A stretch of 64,000 nt of DNA from CAVYXF01 sp963772335 (GTDB lineage: Bacteria; Pseudomonadota; Alphaproteobacteria; Rhizobiales; Rhodomicrobiaceae): NCBI GenBank assembly GCA_963772335.1, contig CAVYXF010000010.1, forward strand, positions 319,705 to 383,704. Reading direction: 5' to 3'. Below, in pieces: positions 44,723 to 53,620 of the stretch. The notes beneath the pieces were generated by a model. It saw nothing but the letters and a program-made list of their open reading frames with translations, ran no database searches and was not told where the DNA came from. Each line of letters starts with the position of its first letter. Position 1 is the first letter of the stretch. Made by a program: the position numbers and the translations under genes.

Positions 44723-46952
44723 ATGACCCGAACTACAATGACATCAGCTCCTATCACCCCGCAGATCGTTGCCCGCCACGGCCTCCCCGCCCATGAATAT
44801 AAGCGCCTGAAGGAACTGCTCGGGCGCGAGCCGAACCTTACCGAGCTCGGGATTTTCTCGGTGATGTGGTCGGAGCATTGCTCCTACAAATCCTCCAAGG
44901 TCTGGCTGAAGACCCTGCCTACCACTGGCCAGCGCGTCATCCAGGGACCTGGCGAGAATGCCGGCGTCATTGATCTCGGCGGGGGGCTCGCTGCCGTTTT
45001 CAAGATGGAGAGCCACAACCATCCCTCCTATATCGAGCCTTACCAGGGCGCAGCGACCGGGGTCGGCGGCATCATGCGCGACGTCTTCACCATGGGCGCT
45101 CGGCCGATTGCCAACTTGAATGCGCTGCGCTTTGGCGCGCCGGATCACCCGAAGACGCGGCATCTCGTGGCGGGTGTGGTCGCGGGCATCGGCGATTACG
45201 GCAATTGCATCGGCGTGCCGACGGTGGGCGGGGAGACCAATTTCGACGCTCGCTACAACAACAACATCCTGGTCAACGCGATGTGCGTGGGCCTCGCGCC
45301 GTCGAACCGCATCTTCTATTCGGCTGCGAGCGGCGTCGGCCAGCCCGTGGTCTATGTCGGCTCCAAAACTGGCCGCGACGGCATCCATGGCGCGACCATG
45401 GCGTCAGCCGAGTTCGACGACGCCTCCGCCGAGAAGCGTCCGACCGTGCAGGTGGGCGATCCGTTCACCGAAAAGCTGCTGCTCGAGGCCTGCCTGGAGC
45501 TGATGCAGGAGGACGCCATCGTCGCCATCCAGGATATGGGCGCGGCGGGGCTCACCTCCTCCTCGGTCGAGATGGCGAGCAAGGGCGGCGTCGGCATCGA
45601 GCTGAACCTCGACCATGTGCCCCAGCGCGAAACGGCTATGTCCGCCTATGAGATGATGCTCTCCGAGAGCCAGGAGCGCATGCTGATGGTGCTGCGCCCA
45701 GGCGCGGAAACACAGGCCGAGGCGATCTTTCGCAAATGGGGGCTGGATTTCGCCGTTATCGGCGAGACCACCAGCACCGGTCGGCTCGTTGTGCGTCATA
45801 AAGGTGAGGTCGAGGCCGACATCCCGATTCCCGCTCTCGCCGATGAGGCTCCGGTCTATGAGCGCCCGCACAGTCCGCGTCCCAAGCCTGCCGTGATCCG
45901 CGCGGAGGAGGTGCCGGCGCCCAATTCGCTCGGCGAAACTCTGGTGCGGATGATGGGATCGCCACAGCTCAGCCTCGCGTCGCTGGATCTGGGAGCAGTA
46001 CGACCACATGGTCATGGCCGACACCGTGCAGCGCCCCGGCGGCGATTCGGCGATCGTGCGGTTGCACGGATCGAATCGCGGCCTCGCCATGACCTGCGAT
46101 GTGACGCCGCGCTATTGCTATGCCGACCCTTACGAAGGCGGCAAGCAGGCGATCGCAGAAGCCTGGCGCAATCTCACCGCCGTCGGCGCCTTACCGCTCG
46201 CAGTCACAGACTGTCTGAATTTCGGCAATCCCGAACGCCCGGAGATCATGGCCGAGTTCGTCGGCTGTATCGAGGGAATGGCCGAGGCCTGCCGCGCGCT
46301 GGCCTTCCCCGTGGTCTCTGGCAATGTCTCGCTGTACAACGAGACCAATGGGGTAGCGATCCCGCCGACCCCCGGCATCGGTGCCATCGGCCTGATCGAG
46401 GATCTCGGCCGCATAGCGGATATCGCCTTGCGCGACGGACAGATGCTGCTGCTTGTCGGCGCGGAAAGCGGTCATCTCGGCCAGACCCTTTTCCAGGAGA
46501 TGGCAAGCGGCGCGTTCGAAGGCGCCCCGCCCCCGGTCGATCTCGAAGCCGAGCGGCGCGCCGGCGATCTGGTCCGCGCCCTCATCCGGGAGGGCGTCTG
46601 CCGGACGGTGCACGACGTGTCGGACGGCGGCCTACTCGTCGCACTCGCCGAAATGGCGCTGGCGGGCAGCACCGGCTTTACCATTACCACCTTTGACGGC
46701 GCCCTCCCCGCTCATGCCGCGTGGTTCGGCGAGGACCAAGGACGCTATATTCTGGGCGTCGATGCTGGCCTTGTGGATGGCATCGCTGCACGCGCCGCTA
46801 GAGCCGGCGTGTCGCTGCGCGGGATTGGCACGGCAGGCGGTGAAACGATAGACTTGCCCGGCGAGGTGCCCATCGCGCTGACAGCGCTGCGCGGTGCCCA
46901 TGAAAGCTGGTTCCCGGCCTATTTCGGCGAGAACCCTCCAGCGAGCTCTTAA
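44723..46952 (+). pseudogene. purL: Phosphoribosylformylglycinamidine synthase subunit PurL, frame broken near 45971
   Basis: Large FGAM synthase subunit, about 740 residues in the small-PurL class. N-terminal part: MWSEHCSYKSSK, SHNHPSYIEPYQGAATGVGGI, GDYGNCIGVPTVGGET. At SPQL the frame breaks; the next frame continues ASRRWIWEQYDHMV and runs to a normal C-terminus (NPPASS). Dropping the A at 45971 restores one frame. Both parts are well conserved, which argues for a sequence error or a very recent change. purL is essential for de novo purine synthesis, so a true break would make the cell a purine auxotroph. Confidence 0.88.
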
Positions 46953-46966
46953 GCGAGAAACCGTCC

Positions 46967-47204
46967 ATGCCGATGCGTGCCGAGGATATCGAGAGTTTCA
47001 TCAAGCAGGCGCTGCCCGACGCCGAGGTATCGATTCGCGATCTGGCCGGCGACGGTGACCACTATGCCGCGACCGTCATCTCCGAGGCGTTCCGCGGCAA
47101 GACGCGCGTGCAGCAGCACCAGATGGTCTATGACGCGCTGCGCGGTCAATATGGGCGGCACACTGCACGCCCTCGCTCTGCAGACCTCCGCTCCGGAGAA
47201 GTAA
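46967..47204 (+). pseudogene. BolA family protein, frame broken near 47149
   Basis: BolA/IbaG-type protein that partners with monothiol glutaredoxins in Fe-S handling. N-terminus MPMRAEDIESFIKQALPDAEV, core GDHYAATVISEAFRGKTRVQQHQMVYDALRGQ, then a one-base excess; the other frame gives MGGTLHALALQTSAPEK and a stop at 47204, the expected end at about 78 residues. The conserved His of the HQMV and LHAL motifs are present. In many rhizobia grxD is the next gene; here it is 3 kb away. Confidence 0.85.
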
Positions 47205-47409
47205 CGCGCGCCCTCCCGCCGGTGTCGGCCAGGCCCGCGTCTGGTGCTGTTTTGCGGTGGAAAGAGGCACCGGACCAGACACCGCCTTCGGCTCTGGGCC
47301 AATCTCCGACATCCGGTTGACTTCCGCTCAAGACCAAACGGGCTATTCGTCGGAAATGAACGAGAGAGCCCGTCCAGCACCCCGCAGAACGATTTGATAG
47401 GTTCAGAAA

Positions 47410-48110
47410 TCAGGAACGTCCCTGGCGTGGCAGCTGCTCCGGCCCAATGTGGGCAAACGGCATCAGGCCGAGCCACTTAGGCATGGTCTTGATCAGTTGA
47501 GAATCTCCGACGAGCGTGATCCGTTCGTTGGATATAGCGCGTCCCAAGGGGAGGTCGCCCATAAAAATTTCGGTAAGCGTACGCAAGTCAGCGTAGACGC
47601 TCACATCGACGTCATGACCAGGATCGTCCAGACATACATCGACCTCGCCTTTCTCGATGACCAGCCACCAGCACTTCATTCGACGCAGGCCAGTAAACTC
47701 GAAGTAAATCACCGTTCGACTGGTCGGAAGGTGGTCTGCCTTGATGAACCGGTGGATATCCCACATGAGGGTGCTGGGATGGAGTTCCTGACGCAGCAGC
47801 TGGCTCCGAACCCAGCGCTGACCCCACTCCCCCGCCAAATCCACGAACGGCTTGAGTGACGTCCCAGCCTCGGTCAGCTGGTACTCCCAAGAGCCGCGCG
47901 CTGGCGACGCGACACGCGCGATAACTCCAGCGTCCTGCAGTGATTTAAGGCGCTTTGACAGGGTGGCCGGGGGCAGCAGGGGCATACTCAATCGAAGGTC
48001 ATTGAAATGGCGAGCGCCTAACAACAGGTCTCGGAGGATGAGCAGCGTCACCGCTCAGTCAAGATCTCAGCGGCCTTTGCAATTGGACAGTATGAAGCAT
48101 AGCCCTTCAT
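47410..48110 (-). pseudogene. HxlR-type transcriptional regulator, frame broken near 48050
   Basis: Winged-helix regulator of the HxlR class with a C-terminal ~100-residue domain (sterol-carrier-like) as in larger members. The N-terminus reads MKGYASYCPIAKAAEILTER (conserved Cys8) and stops at a TGA where the family has ERWTLLILRDL; adding one base (TGG) restores the frame into TLLILRDLLLGARHFNDLRLSMP and on to the C-terminus. Total about 233 residues. It is divergent from the cupin gene, the usual arrangement for a regulator and its target. GC content looks lower than in neighbouring core genes. Confidence 0.8.
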
Positions 48111-48125
48111 TCTGACACTTTAGAG

Positions 48126-48166
48126 ATAGTGACAGCACTATATCAAGTTCAATTTCTGTACTTGAT
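48126..48166. promoter_or_regulatory. Candidate operators between regulator and cupin gene
   Basis: Two short dyads lie in the divergent gap: ATAGTG (48126-48131) with CACTAT (48136-48141), and ATCAAG (48142-48147) with CTTGAT (48161-48166). They are adjacent and could be sites for the HxlR-type protein. No experimental or comparative support. Confidence 0.35.
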
Positions 48167-48253
48167 CGGCAAGCATGCATTTAGTTAGCTACGGTAGATG
48201 GCGCACTCCATTAGAGCTGTTGCCATATAATCGTTGGCACAAGGGTAGAAAAC

Positions 48254-48712
48254 ATGAAGAGCACAATGGTCGCTCTGGCGATGAGCATTGTCGCGCTACC
48301 AGGACTTGCGCAATCCAGGCACTCTGATCCAGAGTTCAAAAAGTTCAATGAACTCAAATGGGAGCAGACGAACCCAGAGCGGGGAGACAACTCGCAAGAG
48401 GTGGCAACCCTGCACGTTGACCCAATGACAAAAGCGACCCAGCTGATCATTCGGGCGCCGAAAAATTACCATGTCGGACGACATTGGCACTCAGCAAATG
48501 AGACCATCACTGTCATTCACGGCACCTTCGTTGTTGGCCATGATGGCAGCGATGAACGAGTGGACCTCACTACGGGCTCTTTTGCTCATATGCCCGCGAA
48601 GATGATCCATGATGCATGGACGAAGGACGAAGGCGCTGTTTTCTTCATCACAGTCGATGGGCCGTTCGACATCAACTGGGTGAAGGAAACGTCCGACATC
48701 CCCCTTCGCTGA
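48254..48712 (+). CDS. Secreted cupin-domain protein
   Basis: A 152-residue exported protein: signal peptide to about residue 19 (ALPGLAQ), then a single cupin barrel. The metal site motif is visible: HVGRHWHSANETITVIHG (His, His, Glu) and a later His in KMIHDAWTKDEG. Related small cupins occur in soil bacteria, with unknown substrates. Codon use and lower GC suggest acquisition. Divergent from the HxlR-type regulator, which probably controls it. Confidence 0.8.
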   Translation: MKSTMVALAMSIVALPGLAQSRHSDPEFKKFNELKWEQTNPERGDNSQEVATLHVDPMTKATQLIIRAPKNYHVGRHWHSANETITVIHGTFVVGHDGSDERVDLTTGSFAHMPAKMIHDAWTKDEGAVFFITVDGPFDINWVKETSDIPLR

Positions 48713-48913
48713 TGGGCTGATGTGGCCGAAAGCCGATATGGCAGGATTTCGGTAAACGGCTACGCGCAAGTGGCAAGGCTCAATTCGTAGCGACCGCCCC
48801 GTAAGGCAAAATGTACTTGGTATCTTTTTACACCCGGAATTGTGTTTTCGGGGCGCGTCGCCTCTTGCTGCCTGCTTAAACGGCCGACCATTCGTGAACG
48901 CGTGGAATTCGCG

Positions 48914-49285
48914 ATGCGTAGAATTGGTTTTTCCGTTCTCATAATTATAGCGCTCATCGCCTCTTCGGCGACGAGCCACGATAAAAGTCATCCGCCCGCC
49001 AATCCAAAGGAAAAACAATGGTTCAAGGAGGCAGGTTCTTCGCGGATCAAAAACTGCTGCGACGACACGGATGGCGTTATGGAGGCAAGCTCTCACCCAA
49101 GCAAGGGCACGTTCAGGAGGTGGCAGCAAAGAGCGGATGGCTATTGGGTCTACATCGTACCGCCTGCAGGCATGTATGCGCGTGAAGATTGGTACCCAGT
49201 CCCAGGATGCACTGGTCCGCACACAGAGCAATCCCGAGGCAGAGGAGCCCCAGTATGCCATCGTCTGGTTCGAATGGATATCTAA
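48914..49285 (+). pseudogene. Small secreted protein with disrupted reading frame
   Basis: Start ATG at 48914: MRRIGFSVLIIIALIASSATSHD (signal peptide), then KNCCDDTDGV and REDWYPVP. This resembles short rhizobial periplasmic proteins with a CCD motif and a W(Y/I)PVP segment. After VP the frame departs; a one-base change near 49205 would continue as DALVRTQSNPEAEEPQYAIVWFEW in the frame that runs to 49463. The end is uncertain. Decay or sequence error are both possible. Confidence 0.5.
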
Positions 49286-49463
49286 CGCAACGGGCCCAGC
49301 CCAGCTTTTAAGAAATCCAGATCCTGTGTTTTCACCCTGGGCCTATGTCGTGACAGCCGCCCTCGCTCCAGAGGACACGATCCGCTTCTGCAAGTCGTGT
49401 CCGAAATCATCCGCTCTCCCTCCTCTCATGAGCAAACGATCAGAGGGATATCCACGTGAATAG

Positions 49464-50240
49464 TCCTCAGCGGAATACGGCGGTCAACTTCGCGGTAGTC
49501 CGGCGATCAGTGTCTGGCAGCGTTCTCCGCGTTAACCCGCGCTTCACCACCCCCGCAGCTTTCCTGCCCCCAAAGTTATCCCCGGGCCCCTCCGCCCGCG
49601 CATACACTCGGCTCGTTCCTTCCCCTGAGGGACGCACGGGCACTCGAGACCGTCTCACCGTGGGGGAGGGAAGCGGTGCCTGAGGAAATCCGCAAGGGAT
49701 CTGGCTGGGTGGCGAACGCAGGCCGGCCTTGCGGTGGGTGTAACGAACCCGAACTCAGGGGTCCGGGAGCTGACCCACCTGTTTGCTGGGATGCGCAGGT
49801 CAGAGGTTCGTCTGAGCCAATTCGCCAGGCGAGCCACCTCAGGTAAGGGAGCGGACATGGGCCAAAATATCACCGCGCGCGGGCGGCCATGAAGGCCACC
49901 CACACACATAGCGAGAGGCCTTTATGGCCGCCCGCGCCGTCCCTCGCTCCTGGAGCGAACCTTTACGGTGAGCGACCAGCAAAGAAGAGGGGCAGAGACT
50001 GACGGAAAGCCTCGCGGGCCACGCCCGGCGAGGGGATTTGTGCTTCGCCTTCGGAGTCAGAAGCCGAACGCATCCGATCGGCAGCCCCGAGGCGACACCG
50101 GCCTTAACACACTTGCGGGCCTGCTCCCGAAAAGCCATCTTGTGGAAAGGCATATTCGTGGGCGCGACATCCGTTGTAGAATGCCGCCAGAACATCAACG
50201 CGTCCGGTCATGCGGGCGAGGCACAGCCAAAAGGGACAGC
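49464..50240. other. Noncoding GC-rich structured region
   Basis: About 0.78 kb without a supportable gene before grxD. It contains a strong hairpin: 49877-49897 pairs with 49917-49937 (21 bp, one mismatch, 19-nt loop), and a smaller perfect one, TCGCTCC (49944-49950) with GGAGCGA (49952-49958). Open frames on both strands here are Arg/Pro-rich and look like by-products of GC content. A GGAG-type site before grxD is at 50231-50236. Confidence 0.55.
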
Positions 50241-50585
50241 ATGAGCGCAGAGAACATTAACAATTGGATCGATCAGCAGGTGAAGGGCAATGATGTGGTG
50301 CTCTTCATGAAGGGCACCAAGACCTTCCCGCAATGCGGCTTCTCCGGCCGGCTCGTCCAAATCCTCGATTATCTCGGCACCGACTACAAGGACATCAACG
50401 TGCTCGAGGACATGGGCTTGCGCGAGGGCATTAAGCAGTACACTAAATGGCCGACCATCCCGCAGCTCTATGTCAAAGGCGAGTTCGTCGGCGGGTGCGA
50501 CATCGTCAGCGAGATGTTCCAGTCGGGCGAGCTGGAGACGCTTTTGAACGAGCGCGGCGTGCAATTTTCCAAGGCAGTGGCATAA
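50241..50585 (+). CDS. grxD: Monothiol glutaredoxin (Grx4/GrxD type)
   Basis: A 114-residue CGFS-type glutaredoxin that binds and transfers [2Fe-2S] clusters with BolA partners. The motif FPQCGFSGRLVQIL carries the single active-site Cys32. The C-terminal KGEFVGGCDIVSEMFQSGEL is the glutathione-binding region. Start ATG at 50241 follows AAAGGGA. BolA is encoded 3 kb upstream. Confidence 0.95.
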   Translation: MSAENINNWIDQQVKGNDVVLFMKGTKTFPQCGFSGRLVQILDYLGTDYKDINVLEDMGLREGIKQYTKWPTIPQLYVKGEFVGGCDIVSEMFQSGELETLLNERGVQFSKAVA

Positions 50586-50673
50586 GCTTGGCGGGTGGCT
50601 GCAGCCCCCGCGAATCTTAAGGCGCTCCGAATGAGCTTGACGACAATTCCGATGGCGCGGCAGGCTGGATAGC

Positions 50674-51252
50674 ATGGGCGGCGCGCGGTCTTTTATTCTC
50701 GGAATTCTAATCGTTGCGGCGACGGTTTGTCTGGTGCTCGGCCTGACCTTGCCCATCGTCAGGCTGACGCGCTTCTATGTATGGACAGACGTCCACTCGA
50801 TGATTTCGATCCTTGAGGAGCTCTACGCCCAGAAGGAGATCTTCCTCGCGGGCATCATCTGCCTGTTCTCCGTTATCTTCCCGGCGATCAAGCTGCTTTA
50901 TCTGCTGGGCCTCTACTCGGCGCGTAATGTCAATCCGGAGCGGCGCAGCACGTTGTTGCGGCATATGGCCTGGCTCGGCAAATGGTCGATGCTCGATGTG
51001 CTGGTGCTGGCGCTGCTGATCTTCTACGCCAAGTCGACCAGGCTCGCCGACGCGGTCTCCATGCCCGGCATCTATATGTTTGCCGCCGCCGTGGTGCTGA
51101 CCATGCTGGCTTACGGCATCGTGGAATATGAGGCGGAAAGCTCACCACGCCGGATGGACAAGGAAGATAAGCCGGAAGCCGACGGGAGAGATCCGGACCA
51201 TCAGCAGATGCTGCATACCGTCCTGAGCGGCCCTCGCGCCAAGGCAGGCTGA
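50674..51252 (+). CDS. Paraquat-inducible protein A-like membrane protein
   Basis: A 192-residue inner-membrane protein with four hydrophobic helices (about 8-30, 57-79, 104-122 and 130-150). The signature GKWSMLDVLVLALLIFY is that of the PqiA domain; the zinc-ribbon part found in some homologues is absent. PqiA proteins belong to lipid-transport complexes with PqiB/MCE proteins, which are not seen nearby. A charged tail follows the last helix. Confidence 0.8.
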   Translation: MGGARSFILGILIVAATVCLVLGLTLPIVRLTRFYVWTDVHSMISILEELYAQKEIFLAGIICLFSVIFPAIKLLYLLGLYSARNVNPERRSTLLRHMAWLGKWSMLDVLVLALLIFYAKSTRLADAVSMPGIYMFAAAVVLTMLAYGIVEYEAESSPRRMDKEDKPEADGRDPDHQQMLHTVLSGPRAKAG

Positions 51253-51376
51253 TTTGCGCGCGGAGCTATTGCGGCCACAAAAAGTGGCTACTGAACGGTC
51301 TCCACTTTCGCTGGCCGCCACAGCTCCTGCCAAGGCGAGACAGGACTGGAGGAGCGCCCGCAATCTGGAGCTATCG

Positions 51377-51931
51377 ATGACACGCTTTGTCTGCTTTCTG
51401 CTGAGCTCAATCCTTGTAGGCCTGCTGCCATCGTTCGCCTGGGCAGAGCTGAAGGTCGGGACGATTGCGCCGGCGTTCTCCGCGAAAGCGGCGCTAGGTG
51501 GTCGGGAGCTAACCTTTACGCTATCTGAGGCCCTCAAGAAGGGCCCCGTTGTTGTGTACTTCTACCCAAAGAGCTTCACATCGGTCTGCACGGAAGAAGC
51601 CCACCTCTTTGCGGAGGCCATGTCGGAGTTCGCAAAACTTGGCTCCGCGGTCATCGGCATCTCTGCCGATACAATTGAGACGCAGCGTGCGTTCTCAAGG
51701 GAAGCATGCCGCGACCAATTTCCGGTTGCCGCCGATCCCAAAGGAAATGTTATAAAGGCCTACGACGTCCTTGCCGGGAAAGACGGCCGCAGCATCTTTG
51801 CCAGCCGCACGTCCTACGTGATTACGCCCGACGGCAAGATCGCGTCGACCCTGACGGCCGACGATGCAGGCAGCCATATCCAATCCGCTCTCAAATCCGT
51901 CCAGGCCTGGAAAGCGCGCCAAGTGCGATAG
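51377..51931 (+). CDS. Exported AhpC/TSA family peroxiredoxin
   Basis: A 184-residue peroxiredoxin with a signal peptide (about 1-22, LLPSFAWA) and GGAG at six bases before the ATG. The peroxidatic Cys is in YPKSFTSVCTEEAHLFAEAM, the BCP/PrxQ-like context, with a second Cys in REACRDQF about 44 residues later that could be the resolving residue. Likely a periplasmic peroxide scavenger. Upstream frame from 51254 is unlikely. Confidence 0.85.
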   Translation: MTRFVCFLLSSILVGLLPSFAWAELKVGTIAPAFSAKAALGGRELTFTLSEALKKGPVVVYFYPKSFTSVCTEEAHLFAEAMSEFAKLGSAVIGISADTIETQRAFSREACRDQFPVAADPKGNVIKAYDVLAGKDGRSIFASRTSYVITPDGKIASTLTADDAGSHIQSALKSVQAWKARQVR

Positions 51932-52049
51932 GGGAGCGATCGGGGCCGCCGCTCAGACCATCGTGCCGTCGGCTTACGATACCAAGTCGCTGTGCGCGGT
52001 CCCGATTGCTAGAGCCCACTCCGCATTGGCAGCCGCTCCAAAACACAAC

Positions 52050-52071
52050 AGGCCGCCAGGAATGGCGGCCT
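52050..52071 (-). terminator. Intrinsic terminator of rpsD
   Basis: A 9-bp perfect stem AGGCCGCCA (52050-52058) with TGGCGGCCT (52063-52071) and a 4-nt loop, followed on the minus strand by TGTTGTGTTTT. It lies 28 bases after the rpsD stop; it may also serve the convergent peroxiredoxin gene. Confidence 0.8.
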
Positions 52072-52098
52072 GCAGCATAATGCCATGATAAAGACCGC

Positions 52099-52716
52099 TC
52101 AGCGCGAATAGAACTCGACGACGAGGTTCGGCTCCATATGCACCGGATAGGGCACATCGCCCAGTTGCGGCACACGGGCGAACACCGCCCGCATTTTGCC
52201 GTGGTCGGCCTCGATATAATCCGGCACATCGCGCTCGGGGCTCTGAGCGGCTTCGAGGACCAGCACCATGCCACGGCCCTTCTCGCGAACCTCGATGATA
52301 TCGCCCGCACGGCAGCGATAGCTGGGAATGTTCACCCGGCGGCCGTTCACATTTACATGGCCATGGCTGATGAACTGGCGCGCGGCGAACGGTGTCGGTA
52401 CGAATTTGGCGCGATAGACTACCGCATCCAGCCGGCGCTCCAGGAGGCCGATCAGGTTCTCCGAGGTGTCGCCTTTCAGCCGCGTGGCTTCCTTGTAGAT
52501 GTTCTTGAACTGCCGCTCATTGATGTTGGCGTAATAGCCCTTGAGCTTCTGCTTGGCCCGCAATTGGATGCCGAAGTCTGAAAGCTTGCCGGCGCGGCGC
52601 TGGCCATGCTGGCCAGGACCATATTCGCGCTTGTTGACCGGGCTCTTCGGGCGGCCCCAAATGTTCTGGCCGAGGCGGCGGTCAATTTTATGCTTGGCGC
52701 TGACGCGCTTGGTCAT
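52099..52716 (-). CDS. rpsD: 30S ribosomal protein S4
   Basis: Primary 16S rRNA-binding protein that starts assembly of the 30S body; 205 residues. The alphaproteobacterial N-terminus MTKRVSAKHKIDRRLGQNIWGRPKSP, the S4 RNA-binding domain (RRLDAVVYRAKFVPTPFAARQFISHGHVNVNGRRV) and the C-terminal MEPNLVVEFYSR are all present. No S10/alpha operon neighbours; rpsD is a separate unit in Rhizobiales. Confidence 0.98.
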   Translation of the reverse strand: MTKRVSAKHKIDRRLGQNIWGRPKSPVNKREYGPGQHGQRRAGKLSDFGIQLRAKQKLKGYYANINERQFKNIYKEATRLKGDTSENLIGLLERRLDAVVYRAKFVPTPFAARQFISHGHVNVNGRRVNIPSYRCRAGDIIEVREKGRGMVLVLEAAQSPERDVPDYIEADHGKMRAVFARVPQLGDVPYPVHMEPNLVVEFYSR

Positions 52717-52848
52717 GTGATCTCTTCCTAAGGATGGATTTCGCCCATTCGCATGTCCTCCTTTTTCTTACCTCCGAGCGCCGGGAGGCCTCGGTTGGAA
52801 GAACGACAGGCGGGCGCCATCACGGCCGCCGCGGACATGAAAAGAAAA

Positions 52849-52867
52849 CGGCCCGTCTACGGGGCCG
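52849..52867 (-). terminator. Intrinsic terminator after the 53 kb secreted-protein gene
   Basis: A 6-bp stem CGGCCC (52849-52854) with GGGCCG (52862-52867), followed on the minus strand by TTTTCTTTT. It lies 60 bases downstream of the stop codon of the 52928-53515 gene. Confidence 0.7.
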
Positions 52868-52927
52868 CATTATGCTTAGCTCAAGGCCGGCGGCGCTGTC
52901 AACCAGCGGAGCGCTCACCCGCCCGCG

Positions 52928-53515
52928 TCAGGACTTCTGCGCCGTCTTGAGAAATTCCTCGATATTGGCCTTCACCTTGGCCTTCTCCTCGGCCGTGCAG
53001 GCCTTCTTGTCCCCCTTGTCAGGTTCGGCGATCACCGTCGGCTCTTTCTTGCCGTCGCCCTTGTCCATGAACTTGACGTTGCCGGTCAGCCACATCACCG
53101 TGAACAGGTGCAGACGGTTGATGAACAGCATCTGCTCCGGCGTCCACTTGTTCTTGGCCTGCTCGGTTCGCATCATGGCGAGATAATTCTCAGCCTGCAG
53201 CTCGGGCAGATCGCACATCTGGGCATGGGCCGAATTGCGCGCGGTGATAATCACCCTTCGGGCGTCCTCCAGCGGCACGAGAATCTTGTCGAGATTTTTG
53301 CGGTCGATCTTGATGACCTTGCCGTCGGGCTGCTTCACCTCGCTGGGGATGGTGGTCAGCGCAAAACCCGTGATCAGCTTCACGGATTTGAGGCTGAGCT
53401 CGGTATTGTCCTTGTCCTCCTTCGGCGCAGTACTGTCCTGGGCCGCAACCGCCGTTGTCAAAGCGAGCCCTGTGAACAGAACAGTCAAACTTGCCAGCCG
53501 GCTTAATGCGTTCAT
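52928..53515 (-). CDS. Secreted hypothetical protein
   Basis: A 195-residue exported protein: signal peptide about 1-24 (GLALTTAVAAQ), then a Lys/Asp-rich soluble part with Cys in AQMCDLPELQAENYLAMMRTEQ and in KKACTAEEKAKV. The ATG at 53515 follows AAAAGA and sits at the signal peptide start. No family recognised; the WTPEQMLFINRLHLFTVMWLTG segment is the likely conserved core. It lies divergent from nothing obvious and ends in its own terminator. Confidence 0.6.
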   Translation of the reverse strand: MNALSRLASLTVLFTGLALTTAVAAQDSTAPKEDKDNTELSLKSVKLITGFALTTIPSEVKQPDGKVIKIDRKNLDKILVPLEDARRVIITARNSAHAQMCDLPELQAENYLAMMRTEQAKNKWTPEQMLFINRLHLFTVMWLTGNVKFMDKGDGKKEPTVIAEPDKGDKKACTAEEKAKVKANIEEFLKTAQKS

Positions 53516-53620
53516 TCTTTTCCCCTGCCGATCGTCCCTTCCCAGGGCTTCGCGCTCTAGCATCCTCGTGGCTCATGGCAATACCACAAACGCGGCGTAA
53601 CTAAGGCACCTGTTGCCCCG

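Noticed and set aside
45960..45985. Programmed frameshift in purL
   Set aside because: The site lacks a slippery run (X XXY YYZ) and PurL is not known to use frameshifting; an inserted base explains it better.
49655..49909. 84-codon minus-strand frame in the 49-50 kb noncoding region
   Set aside because: Pro/Arg-rich and overlaps the long hairpin; no start site or family support.
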